A program made the position numbers and the translations under genes. Positions 1-9,285 of a stretch of DNA of 17,321 bases are shown here, in pieces. The DNA lies in the NCBI GenBank assembly GCA_000733355.1, contig JNVV01000037.1, positions 1-17,321 on the forward strand, written 5' to 3'. The notes under the pieces were generated by a model. The model was not told where the DNA came from and ran no database searches. It saw only the letters and a list, made by a program, of their open reading frames with translations. Positions within the stretch are counted from its first letter, which is position 1; every line of letters begins with the position of its first letter. Origin of the DNA: Falciphora oryzae. Lineage: Eukaryota; Ascomycota; Sordariomycetes; Magnaporthales; Magnaporthaceae.

Positions 1-930
1 CGGAGGCCTGGTTACCCGAGCCATTGGCTCTACCTTGATTTTCGTTCCCGGTTCTTTTTTGACGCTGCGTTTGCGTGCGGGAGCTGATGCCTTTTTGCGT
101 GGGGATGGGGTGATAGGTCCTCCGGGGCTGCTTCCTGCCAGGGAAATATCATCCTTAAAGGTGTAAGCTGGCTTTTTGGAAGCAGGAGGATCTGTGAGGG
201 TGCTGGCGAAGAACGACAAGGTGTATTCGGCTTTGACAGCTTCAGTAAAAGCATGTTAGCTAAAGTAAATGCTTGGGAAAAAGGAAATGTATCGCGTACT
301 TGGGTAAAGCTTGCGTAGCAAGAGGCCGAACGAGATTGGGCCTTCGATCATGTGAGGAATCTCGGTGATGCCGGTTTTATTGCCTTTAACCCCGGCGATC
401 AGAACCCAATCGAGCTTTTTTTGGGTGGGAGAAAGTGCACTTTTGTTTACGATAGACATGATGAGATGTTCGAGTGAAGGGAAAACGTGCTCGGCTGGGT
501 ATTGGGCAGGATGGAAAACTTTCAGCGGGGTGATAGCTTTGTAATGCCGGATCTCTGCAAGGATAGGGTCGTCTTCGTCTTGGTAGTAGTGTCTGCCATA
601 GAAAAAGTTCGTGCTAATGGTAACACTCAATGGTTTGGAAGGCTTTCTGGTTAACAGCATGCTGTGGTTGCGTTCACGCACGGCAAAAGCTGTATCATCG
701 GCCAAAGGTGTTTCTCGTTTGATAGGGAGGGCAGGCAACGATAGGGCAGGGGTAGGAGATCGTGGTGGGGGAGGTGACGAGACGATAGATAGGTCGACAA
801 CCTCGTCGCCAGGGGCAGGGGGCTTGGGAAGGCGATAGCCACAGTCGGGACAGAATGTAGGAGGAGGATTGGCATAAGCAATGATGGTTGCATGGACTTT
901 CTGCCCACAGTTGGGGACGTCCAGAGGCAT
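1..930 (-). CDS. Unrecognised protein with SUMO-type motifs, two exons, cut by the window start
   Basis: I do not recognise this protein. Exon 1 runs 930-300 and exon 2 runs 239 to the left edge, giving at least 290 residues. The intron (299-240, 60 nt) begins GTACGC, has the branch-point-like GCTAAC and ends GAAG. Exon 1 ends after one codon base and exon 2 supplies the other two, so the frame stays open to the edge. Visible features: C8, H13 and a CPDCG knuckle (C27, C30), like a zinc ribbon whose first Cys is missing (VPNCG where CPxCG is usual); a SUMO-interaction-like VVDLSIV at 44-50; a Pro/Ser-rich linker; and psi-K-x-E motifs at K71, K213, K271 and K279, the last two followed by Pro. 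The C-terminal visible part is Lys/Arg-rich and basic. A nuclear, SUMO-linked role is inference. The ATG at 930 is chosen because an upstream ATG at 995 opens a different frame without these motifs. Confidence 0.6.
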
Positions 931-1006
931 GGTGAAGCTGTGAAGCCATGTAAAGTGGTGTGAAGGAATGTAAATCTCTGCTCACCGGTCTGCATCTCTA
1001 AGCTCG

Positions 1007-1015
1007 ATTTAAATA
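1007..1015 (-). promoter_or_regulatory. TATA-like element upstream of the minus-strand gene
   Basis: On the minus strand the sequence reads TATTTAAAT, about 77-85 nt before the ATG at 930. The position and AT-rich core fit a fungal core promoter for that gene. No transcript data are available, so this is a motif call only. Confidence 0.35.
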
Positions 1016-1020
1016 GCCGA

Positions 1021-4000
1021 AAAATGGCAAGGATGTAATGGTTCGGCTATTGACATTGATTTGGGCTGTGCGCTTGCTAAATTTGGATGTTGCACGCCTC
1101 TGGCCCACATGGGCGTGAGTCTAGCTGCCATTTTTGGGTTTTGTCTCGTCGGGCCTTATGCACTGCCGTAGTGGTGGGGTTGGACGGGCAGGTTTTGATT
1201 AGTCAAGTGCACGGATGTGTTGTCGAGGCGGACATGAGGGCCTGATTGGTTGGTCATGAGGGTGGATGCCTCAGGCAAGGGTCTCGCCAATTGGGTAACG
1301 GCGACGATATGTGGGCTCCCCTGCCTAATCCAATGCGCTGAGCACAAGCTTCAGTTCAGCTTCTTTCTCCTGCACCATCAGCGAAGTCAACTGCAAGTAC
1401 GCCGTTACGAAGGTTGATGCATTTCTCGATGCATGCAAAATCTCAGCCGCAAGCCCAAGCTCGGTCAACAGCTTCGGTTGGCCGCCGACGTCGCCGAGTC
1501 CTGGGACCCCTTCCGCCACGCTGCACAGACACGTCGCCGCACAGGCTCGCGATGCCAATCATGCATTGAACATCGCATTCTCCAGGGCGTGGCAGCCATC
1601 AGCTCTGTCCGCAATGAGCTGACCGGGCTGCTGCAAGGTTCCTTCTTGGGCTCGTCCTGCCCGCCCTAAGGCAGGCTGCCACCTTATCAGGCTCGTTCGC
1701 GACGAAAAAGATGGCACCCCTGTCCAGTGTCTTTTCCTTGTCTTTTTCCGCTATCTTTTCCTGTCCTGTTCCTTTTTTTTTTTCTTTTTTTCTATCGTTT
1801 TTGGTAGTGGTGCTGGTGTGATGTGAGGTGCCAACTTTTTGTCATGGACGAGCCAGGCAAGAAAGAACTCTGTTCTCCTCATGCTCCATTTCGAACAGCC
1901 ACAGTCATCCGCGCTACTGCCGCGCTAGTCGTCTGTCTGTGCTCGCCGATTTGCTCGACGCCATGCGCTAGCAGGATGGGCACCGTCGCTGCCAATCGGC
2001 CGAGGAGACGAGGGGTTGTTTTTGCCCTTTCTGGCTGCCGCCTGGCTGCTTTTCTTGCTTAGACGACGACACAAAGATGATTTGTCGTCGGGCGCGCAAC
2101 ATGGCTCACCCTCTTCCGTCCTAGGCCATGCAGCCGTCAGCACTCTATCCCCTCCCCACCCGGGCGATACGAAAGCGCCCTCACGGCAACAACGGCATCC
2201 GTCGGCGGCTAGGGGGCTAAGACATCTTCAAGACCACAACTCTCCAGCCATGTCGCCCGACCAGTCGCAGGTTCACCGTGCCGACGTGCTGGCGTGTTGA
2301 CTGCTGAAAGCGCTAGCGTGTTCTTTCGGCCCACCACCGGAGACGCTGAAAGCTCTCTTGCGTTGCCCTTCTAGGAGCCCCAGAATCGGCTTGCGAGAAT
2401 GCTATCACAGAGGACGGGAGGCGCTATGTCCCGCCGGCCGGCCCGACAGCATACCCCCCAACCCACCCCTCTCAGGGTTGCAACACCAGCAGCTGCTAGT
2501 CAATCACGAGGCGTCAAACAAGCTTGCCAGTGATCGGCGTTGCCCCCATCCGCAGACAGGACGCCCATCGCACGCCGACCGGTAACAGGGCTGTGATGGG
2601 CTTCATCGAGATGCTGGCGCCTACGCCCCAGATCGCTCATTGCTCTCTGCTCTGGGCGGCTTACAATTGGACTCCTGCTCTTGGGCGCCGCAAAGACGCC
2701 GTGCTTCCTTGTGCAACCTGAGCGTCGGAATGTCCACCTTGTTCCGATTAGCCTGCCTGGATGACAAAGAACCTCCTTGTGCCCGCTCGGTCCCGGAGCT
2801 CCCTCTCAGCCCCGAGCCTGCCCATCATTACTGGGTGAAGGTTGACGCATGGGAGTACGGCATTTGCCGGGCACCTGTCTCCGTTGATGTTATGGACACT
2901 GCTTTGCGGGCTTGACTCACCCCTGGATTCTTGCTGCCGAGTGCAAGCATCGCCCGCTGAAGCAAACTGACAGAAGCGGGCGTTTCTTTTGGTCAACAAT
3001 CTCCAGCAAGTCCTGGCAGTTGGGAACGAAATTTTGGTCGAGCATTCCGAGCCGTTGCTCCTCCTCGCTCATTCCGGCCTGGCTAACAACACCGCTAGAA
3101 ATCTCTCGTCGGCCGCCGTGGAAGAACGACGGGAGGAATACAGCCGGGCCGGTCATCCGGCTAACAGCGTAAACGAGGCGCTCCTTCTATGATCCCCGTA
3201 TCCAATACGCCTATACCACTGATGCCGGGCGCCAGGCTGTGATCCAAACACTAAGGCAAGCCCACATTTGTGGTGGCATTTCACAACCGAAGCCTGCATC
3301 GCCGAGGAGCCTCGATTGGCTGGCACAGGGAATTGTCCGTGGGGACAACAGGAAGTGTGCGCCCCGGGTCATGCAGCCCAACAGGGATTTTTATCCAGGC
3401 CCACGGGAAGATTGATTGCTTGTCCAACATGCCTGCTGGATTTTATGTCACAACCTGGGCTACCAAGGACTGAGACGGACTGATCTCCGCTGCCTTTCCG
3501 CCACATGGAATATCGGGGGCTGGGAGGGAAACTCTATCCCTCTAACCGTCCGAGACATACCTCCAAGAGGCAGCGGATCCAAGCTCCTTTATCGCCTAGG
3601 CGTTGATAGCGGCGCTCCGGGTCCTCCCAGGAGGCGTCCCACGGCGCACGTGGCTCTTCACTATCGGAGCCATCATTCTTGAGACGAAGTGCGGAGGCCT
3701 ATCAGACATTCAGATGACATCTCCATGCCGCACCCGAGCACCGAGCTCCCGGATATTGATCAGCAATTCTCGTCTGATACAAATCCTTTGCAGTCGGCCG
3801 AACAACTGATGCAAGGCACACCTGCTGTTCCTGTGGCTACATATTACCAAGCGAGATCGACCAGATAGGATTGGAAGCTCTGCGGCGATGCAGGCGTCGG
3901 ACACGTCAGGACGCCGTCTCAAAATCCCTCTACTCTGGGAGCCATCGACTGGCCGTGAGCAGACGTAATATTTTAGAGCGCCTCGACCAAGCCGGGGCCA

Positions 4001-4600
4001 GTGAAACGGCGCGGGGGATGCCGCCAAGCCATTCCAGGGTGTGGTGTGTAATTGGTGTATCAATCAGGACCGGGGCTGAAGCCGCTGCCTGTGGCTCGAT
4101 GCAACGAGCTCTCCGGACATCCCCAACTCTAACATCCCGAAGAGCCCCACCCGACCTCGATTCCTCTCTGAGCGCCGCCGCCTCAGCTCCTCTTGGTTTG
4201 CTCCCAACAGCTCCCAGACGCATGGTGGCCGGGGAGCTCCTACAGAGTGCTGCCATCCGGTCTTTCAATCCTCCCGCTCCAGTTACGCCAACCTGGTTCT
4301 CATCAACAGTAGGCGGTGGCGCGGCTTCGAGCGATTCTGCTCCACCAGGCATGCTAGCTTCCCCCACCCGCCCGCGGTGAGCATGTCGTCATCAGATGGA
4401 TGGTTCGGCAGGATGACACAGGATAAGCCATGAGGTTGCCCGCTTTGCACTGCACTGGACTCGAGATTTTCGATATTCCTTCTGATCAAGGTTAAGTCCT
4501 TTCTGCTCTGCTCATCTATCTCCCAAAAGAGTGATCATTTATCGAAGCGGCCAAGGGTGCAGTAGAAGACGACCAGGGCTGGGCAGGACGCCAATAAGGC
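1021..4600. other. Long stretch without a supportable gene
   Basis: No frame gives a domain I recognise. Short open stretches on both strands look protein-like but conflict. At 1325-1680 the minus strand is open for about 115 codons with one TGA (1559-1557) and ends in a Glu/Lys-rich, coiled-coil-like tail, while the plus strand is open over part of the same bases. At 2917-3156 the minus strand contains MSEEEQRLGMLDQNF, while a plus-strand frame through 2989-3400 is equally protein-like after one frameshift near 3185. At 3725-4380 plus-strand pieces rich in Ser, Pro and Thr are broken by stops. A pyrimidine tract, mostly T, lies at about 1766-1798. The stretch may hold very old gene or transposon remains, but I cannot assign family or strand. 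Confidence 0.4.
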
Positions 4601-4719
4601 CCTAATGCACATACCCCTGCCTTTCCGCTTCGGGATGCTTGGTGAATCGGCAGGGCCACCAACCCAGTGGATATCACCACCCCTCCCCCTTCAGCCGCAT
4701 ACCGCCCCTCAACTCTCCC

Positions 4720-4991
4720 CACACTCCCATGATTATTGTGAGGGCATCTTCGGGTGGCCGCCGGGGCAGCCGCCCGCACACATCCATCATTGCTCCTCTG
4801 ATGGGATATGGCTTTTCCTGGAGGGGAAATGGGAGGGCTCGCGTTGCCTTCCCCCGAGCATGATTTACGTGATCTACCTCGCTTTTATACATGCCGGCAT
4901 GGTCGTTGGCACCACCAGCGTGGTCCTGCCGAAAGTCTATCCCATCTTGGGCGGGATTCTTGGTCGCCGTCTCTGGAAGTGGGTGCCCTAG
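4720..4991 (+). pseudogene. Possible relic of a fungal cupin-like protein
   Basis: One plus-strand frame, ending at the TAG at 4989-4991, carries WPPGQPPAHIHH followed about ten residues later by WLFLEGKWEG. This resembles the metal-binding first motif of cupins (P-x-H-x-H, then an acidic residue and a Gly turn), although the usual Glu after the His pair appears to be replaced. Downstream is a hydrophobic segment and a GILGRRLWKW end, similar in style to membrane-proximal tails that I recall in some fungal cupin-2 proteins. The second cupin motif is not visible, and the frame upstream of about 4720 is Pro-rich and unconvincing. I treat it as a deletion-bearing remnant. An overlapping minus-strand open frame (4674-5051) shows no known motif. 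Confidence 0.27.
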
Positions 4992-5868
4992 GACAGAGAC
5001 GGCGCGGATTGCTCGGCCGGCGCGGCCGAAGCCAGTGTCCGCCGTTGACAACAGCCTGAATCTGCATCGTTGGCATCTCTCTGCGACTCGCTAACCGCGT
5101 TTGGATTCACGTCCGAGCACCGGCCGGCGCTGCCAGCCACCCCTCCACCTCTGCTTGAATTCCAGCGGGCTGTTCACCTCCTGTCAGTCTGCCTGACAGC
5201 CTCCCTTGTCCAACGCGATTACAGATGGCGCGAGAGACCGAGCGGGAGAGGTGGCCTTCCTCCTCCTCCATAGGCCCATCAAACACCCGGAGCCGTGGAC
5301 CAGGGGTATCAGGAACATGGATAGGAAACAGCTACGCACCCTGCACCCGCCGCTGCCACTCGCCCTTGCCTCTCAGCAGCAAACAGGCTCGCTTAACTTT
5401 TCCAGAGATGGGCACATACATGGGCCAGCGTGCATGTGCTACTTTGCCTAGGCACGGTGCCTTGGGACGGGCAGCCCATCGTATTGGACCGGTCGTGTCC
5501 CTTCCCCCCTCCGCTGCCAGACACATGGCACCATACCAGGCCCAACCCACCGGTGGCACACCCCCCTTGACCCTGTTGGCGGCCCCTCTTCCTCCCATCG
5601 GACCTACCTAGGCTGTCCGGAGGGGAAAGATGTGAGTTGGTGGCCACAGGTTTGGCGCCATTCTTTGACCGTCTCGAAAATACGGCGGTGGACGGCGATC
5701 CCTGACGCCCCTTGATGTGATGTTAGAGTGGGATAGGGCAGAGCTGTGCGGGCAACCCTGGAGGGACTAGAGCTACCAGCTCCGGAGGGAGAAGCACATC
5801 CCACGGCCGGTATACAGATCACTTCCTCCAGCCAGATCACACTCTCGCCCTCCTCCCTCCTCTGTCCC
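4992..5868. other. Intergenic stretch, nothing assigned
   Basis: Several GC-rich, low-complexity open frames on both strands are Pro/Arg-rich and show no domain. One CCTAGG-centred motif lies near 5607-5611. The 3' part leads into the promoter of the P450 gene. I see no RNA gene or transposon end. Confidence 0.4.
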
Positions 5869-5875
5869 TATATAA
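5869..5875 (+). promoter_or_regulatory. TATATAA box upstream of the P450
   Basis: A TATATAA lies in CT-rich sequence 292 nt before the P450 start codon. It would imply a long 5' leader if used. The palindromic element at 6081-6094 is a nearer alternative. Confidence 0.35.
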
Positions 5876-6080
5876 CATCGTACCTGCACTACCTCGTTCC
5901 CGTTGTCGCAGTGACCCTCAGTCCCCTTTCTGGTCATTGTCTCTTGGTGTGTTGGAGGCTCTCCTGTCGTGTCCCTGGTCCCCGAGGTCTTTCCTCTTTC
6001 TTCTTATACCCTTCGTTACCCCCACAGCCCTGGTGCAGACAAGGACCACAGGGCCCCGAGTTTGGCTGCGGCCCAGCAGT

Positions 6081-6094
6081 CTGGTATATACCAG
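6081..6094 (+). promoter_or_regulatory. Perfect 14-bp palindrome around TATATA
   Basis: CTGGTATATACCAG is its own reverse complement and sits 73 nt before the P450 ATG. It could be a TATA element with symmetric flanks or a site for a dimeric regulator such as a zinc-cluster protein. The sequence shows only the symmetry and the position; the role is inference. Confidence 0.35.
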
Positions 6095-6166
6095 CACCTC
6101 CTTCCCCTGCACATTCTTTCTATACCATAGACACCAAGGCGCCGCTGCGCCACACCCGCCGCAACC

Positions 6167-8030
6167 ATGAGGGACGGCGTCATCCTCCTTCTCTACCTGG
6201 CGATACCGAGCCTGCTCTTCTCGGTGCTCAAGCAGATCCTCGGGTGGGGCAAGAAGAAGCAGCAGGTCGGCGAGGCCAAGTTCCCCGGCCCCAGGCAGTT
6301 CCCCATCGTGGGGCGGATACACGACCTCCCGCGGTTCCAGCTCTGGCTCAAGTTCAAGGAGTGGGCCGACATCCACGGCCCCATCTACCAGACCCGCGCC
6401 GTTGACACCACCTTCGTCATCGTCTCGGACGAGAAGATCGCCGAGGAGCTGCTCGTCAAGCGCGGGCACATCTACTCGGGCCGCCCGCAGATCCGCTCGC
6501 TCATCGGGCACAAGGAGGGCATTGGCTATGTCGCTCTGATGGACAGGCATGGTGAGCTTGGGTCCTTTTCTTTACTCTTAACAACTCCCATATTGTTTCA
6601 TTTGCCAAGTGCGTTTGTGTGCTGGCTCGGCGCTAACCTCGGTCTAATCTCTCGCTTTCCAGATAACTGGCAACGCCAGCGCAAATGGGTCCACGCTGCC
6701 ATGGCCGAGGCCTACCGGAACCACTTCTACGGGCACGTCGAGGCCGAGACGACCAAGTACCTGGCCATGCTGCTGGCGGACCCGTCCCGCTTCTACTGCT
6801 ACACGCGCGAGCACTGCGGCCGCATCATGAGCCGGCTCGCCTGGGACCAGGCCCAGCAGGGCGCCAAGAACGGCATGTCGGCCGACACGACGCTGCACTG
6901 CATGTCCGTGTCGGGGCCCATCACTAACACGGTCGCGCCGCTCTGGTTCCTGCCCTGGAAGCTCAACCCGTGGAAGCAGTTCGAGGTCAAGCGCGAGGCC
7001 GAGCAGCGTGCCTGGTGGCTGGACAACTACGACATCTCCAAGAAGCGCTTCCTGGCCGGCGACCTGCCCAAGGACACGTGGGCGTACCGCTACATGGAGC
7101 AGGTTCGGGCCGGCGGCAACGAGATGCTGGTGCAGGACCGCGAGGAGGAGCTGTTCGCGAGCTGCATGATTGGTTTCTTCAACCTCGTTGGTGTGGTCAC
7201 CATCTCGGGCCCGCTCAAGTTCTTCCTCATGTCCATGGCGCTGTTCCCCGAGTGGCAGAAGAAGGCGCAGGCGGAGATTGACAGGGTGTGCGGCGACGAG
7301 ATGCCCACGCTGGCCAACTTTGCCGACCTGCCTACTGTTCGCGCTATCCTGAAGGAGGTCGTTAGGTGGAGGTCTGGTGTTCCTCTGGGTAAGCATTTCC
7401 CCTTTTATTCTTTCAGTCTCGGGGTTATTCTTCTTACTAACAAGTGATTCTGCATAGGCGTGCCTCACCAAGCTGAGAGGGACGACGTCTACCGCGGAGT
7501 GACCATCAAGAAGGGCACCATTGTCCTCGCATGCGAGTGGTAAGCTAGATCCCCCTTCTCAACCACCTCGGCCTTAATCCTGAACTGCCCTCCTAACCCA
7601 CTGTCCCCCCAACAGGAGCATCAACCGCGTCCCGGAGCGCTACCCCGACCCGGAGAACTTCCGCCCGGAGCGCTACCTCGAGCCCGGCTGGCCGTCGTAC
7701 CAGGAGCCGCTGACCAAGTACCCCAACTTCCGGGACGGCTACGGCATGCACTCGTTCGGCTGGGGCCGGCGCACGTGCCTGGGCCAGAACATCGTCGATG
7801 ACGAGATGTTCGTCTTCGCCGCCGCCGTGCTCTGGGGCTTCAACATGTCGCAGAAGATCGACCAGTGCACCGGCGAGACCATCCCGATTGATACCCAGGC
7901 CACCAACAGCCACGTCATCCTGGAGCCCGACCCGTGGCAGATGACCTTTGCGCCCCGGAGCGAGGAGCGCGCAGCCAATATTGTGCGCAACTACGAGAAG
8001 GTGCGGCCGACGCTCAAGGTTGTGGACTAG
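6167..8030 (+). CDS. Cytochrome P450 monooxygenase (complete, four exons)
   Basis: This is a membrane-anchored haem-thiolate oxidase, expected to work in the endoplasmic reticulum with NADPH-P450 reductase; the substrate is unknown. Exons are 6167-6551, 6663-7388, 7458-7539 and 7616-8030, giving 535 aa, the usual length. Introns of 111, 69 and 76 nt begin GTGAGC, GTAAGC and GTAAGC, end in AG, contain CTAAC-type branch points, and join in phase. An N-terminal hydrophobic helix (about residues 4-25) is followed by a Lys cluster and the proline hinge FPGPRQFPIVG. The K-helix is E360-V-V-R363; the PERF-type motif is FRPERY (413-418); the haem loop is FGWGRRTCLG (445-454) with ligand Cys452. The I-helix reads NLVGVVTISG (302-311), without the usual acidic residue before Thr308. 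The overall style recalls fungal P450s annotated as O-methylsterigmatocystin-oxidoreductase-like, but I cannot name the CYP family. Start context CAACCATGA is good. No break is visible. A secondary-metabolism role is inferred from context. Confidence 0.93.
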
Positions 8031-8503
8031 GCGGGTATAGGCTGGTCTAGATGCCACTTGAGGGGGATCTGAGATTGTTTTTGTTGCGTGGGGTGTCACG
8101 CACACACTGCTTCTCAGCACCAAAAGATCCCGTTTGTTCTTTTTCGTTTAATGCTTTAAAGGGTATGCAGCGACGGGAAGGGCTATTGGGTGCTCAGGGA
8201 AGGGATACATGCAGCGACGCGGGGGTTTGTCTCCATCGGCGGAGAGGAACCATCGCCTATGCCTACGTTTTAAAGCGAGAATGGAGTTAGAGTCAAATCG
8301 GTTAACGAAAATATATGAATAATATCCTACCTATGGACTTACACGATTCGATGCGGAGCAGAGTCCGAGCCAGAGGCCAAGATATCTATCGGCCATGGAC
8401 AAAGGGACAGATTGCGGCCTCGGGCCGAGACCGAGCTAGTGACCGAGGTGCCCGGGGACAGGTCCAACAAAAACCGTGGCAGGACAAACGAAAAATGGGT
8501 CTC
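8031..8503. other. 3' flank of the P450, nothing assigned
   Basis: This stretch should include the P450 3' untranslated region. The AT-rich segment near 8305-8325, with AATATA and AATAAT, could serve in 3' processing, but no clear signal can be fixed. Open frames here are short and show no domain. Confidence 0.4.
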
Positions 8504-8614
8504 AAAGGAAAGGAGAATGTCCAAAGGAAAGGAGAATGTCCAAAGGAAAGGAGAATTTCCAAGGGAAAGGAGAATTTCCAAGGGAAAGGAGAATGTCCAA
8601 AGGAAAGGAGAATT
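8504..8614 (+). repeat. 19-bp purine-rich minisatellite, five full units and a partial sixth
   Basis: The unit is AAAGGAAAGGAGAATGTCC. Units start at 8504, 8523, 8542, 8561 and 8580, with a partial copy from 8599. Units 1 and 2 are identical; units 3 and 4 have TTTCC in place of TGTCC; units 4 and 5 begin AAGGG. Shared substitutions between neighbouring units suggest growth by local duplication. The unit length is not a multiple of three and it contains no stop, so all three plus frames run through and create misleading open frames. The plus strand is almost all purine. Confidence 0.95.
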
Positions 8615-8808
8615 GGTTCCAATTAAATAGAAAAGAAAATCGATACCGTAAGGCAAGGCGAATTGCTACTATTTGGTAGGCCCTGGCTAGGCGACAGACC
8701 GGTCGAACAACAGGGGCAGTAGAAAACGCGGTCAATGATGCCTCCTCCTTCAATCGTCGGTGACGCCTGTATCAACGAAACTCTCTTCTCCTTGGTAGGT
8801 TCTCCTCG

Positions 8809-8965
8809 TCAGGGTGATTGACCGCTGGCCCCTCCACCCAAATCATGATCTGTAATCCCATCGCTGTCGTTTTCGTCCGTCGCGGTGTCTCTCAAGACGC
8901 CGAAAATAGCGATTCTCGCTCTAAAAAAGAATCAGGATTTTAATCCGATGAAAAGAACTGTGGTG

Positions 8966-9012
<47 letters not shown>

Positions 9013-9285
9013 AATACACACCGAATCAGCTCGCGCTTCTTGATGGCAAGAACCTCGCTGAGGACGACCTCCACGCGGGTTTCCAGCTGGAGGATGCGGG
9101 ATTTGACCTCGGCATCGTTTTGAAGGGATAGATTCCAGCTTTTCAAGGAGAAGGTCTATCTTTCTTGGCTAGGGAGTCCGAGGAAGTGGTGGGCGGCATG
9201 CTGATATCCGACGTTGTCGCGTTCGGGATCGGGGATGCGCCTAGGACGATCAATCGGAATTGGAATGGGGGGATGGTAATCATTT
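8809..9285 (-). pseudogene. Relic of an unrecognised coiled-coil gene, 3' end with intron
   Basis: I do not recognise the family. On the minus strand an exon ends at 9022, and a 101-nt intron (9021-8921) begins GTGTGT and ends CTGATTCTTTTTTAG. The last exon (8920-8809) ends in TGA. The splice joins in phase 2 and keeps the frame. Around the junction the product reads VLAIKKRELI, then ARIAIFGVLRDTATDEND, then an acidic Gly-rich tail. Upstream, AEVKSRILQLETRVEVVL has heptad spacing typical of a coiled coil. Earlier still the frame (RPRRIPDPERDNVGYQ) meets a TAG at 9158-9156; reading another frame for about 13 codons instead gives IDLLLEKLESI, which continues the heptads. Two compensating frameshifts are therefore as likely as one nonsense change. 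The intact splice and tail suggest fairly recent decay, or that I misread the upstream exon structure. Confidence 0.5.
8970..9011 (+). repeat. Uninterrupted run of 42 A
   Basis: Forty-two consecutive A residues on the plus strand. On the minus strand this is a T42 tract lying inside the predicted 101-nt intron of the coiled-coil relic. No target-site duplication or retroelement body is seen beside it. Confidence 0.97.

Noticed and set aside
651..995. An upstream start at 995 for the left-edge gene
   Set aside because: It opens a different frame without the Cys/His, SUMO-interaction or psi-K-x-E motifs, and a GTGAGC...CACAG intron there would not restore the main frame.
1325..4380. A retrotransposon relic
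   Set aside because: No recognisable reverse-transcriptase, integrase or Gag knuckle motifs, and no terminal repeats; only conflicting short protein-like frames.
5918..8123. Long minus-strand open frames opposite the P450 (210, 275 and 176 codons)
   Set aside because: They lie antisense to exons with strong GC third-position bias, cross its splice sites and show no domain. They are shadows of the P450.
8504..8614. CRISPR-like array
   Set aside because: Units are directly adjacent with no spacers, and the genome is fungal.
8315..8753. Several open frames on both strands encoding GKENVQRKG-like or SFPLDILLS-like repeats
   Set aside because: They arise from a stop-free 19-bp repeat read in all frames; the unit length shifts frame every copy, so no selected protein is implied.
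8600..9011. LINE or processed-pseudogene insertion ending in the A42 tract
   Set aside because: No reverse-transcriptase or other element sequence precedes the tract, no target duplication was found, and the flanks join as exon-intron-exon of another gene on the opposite strand.
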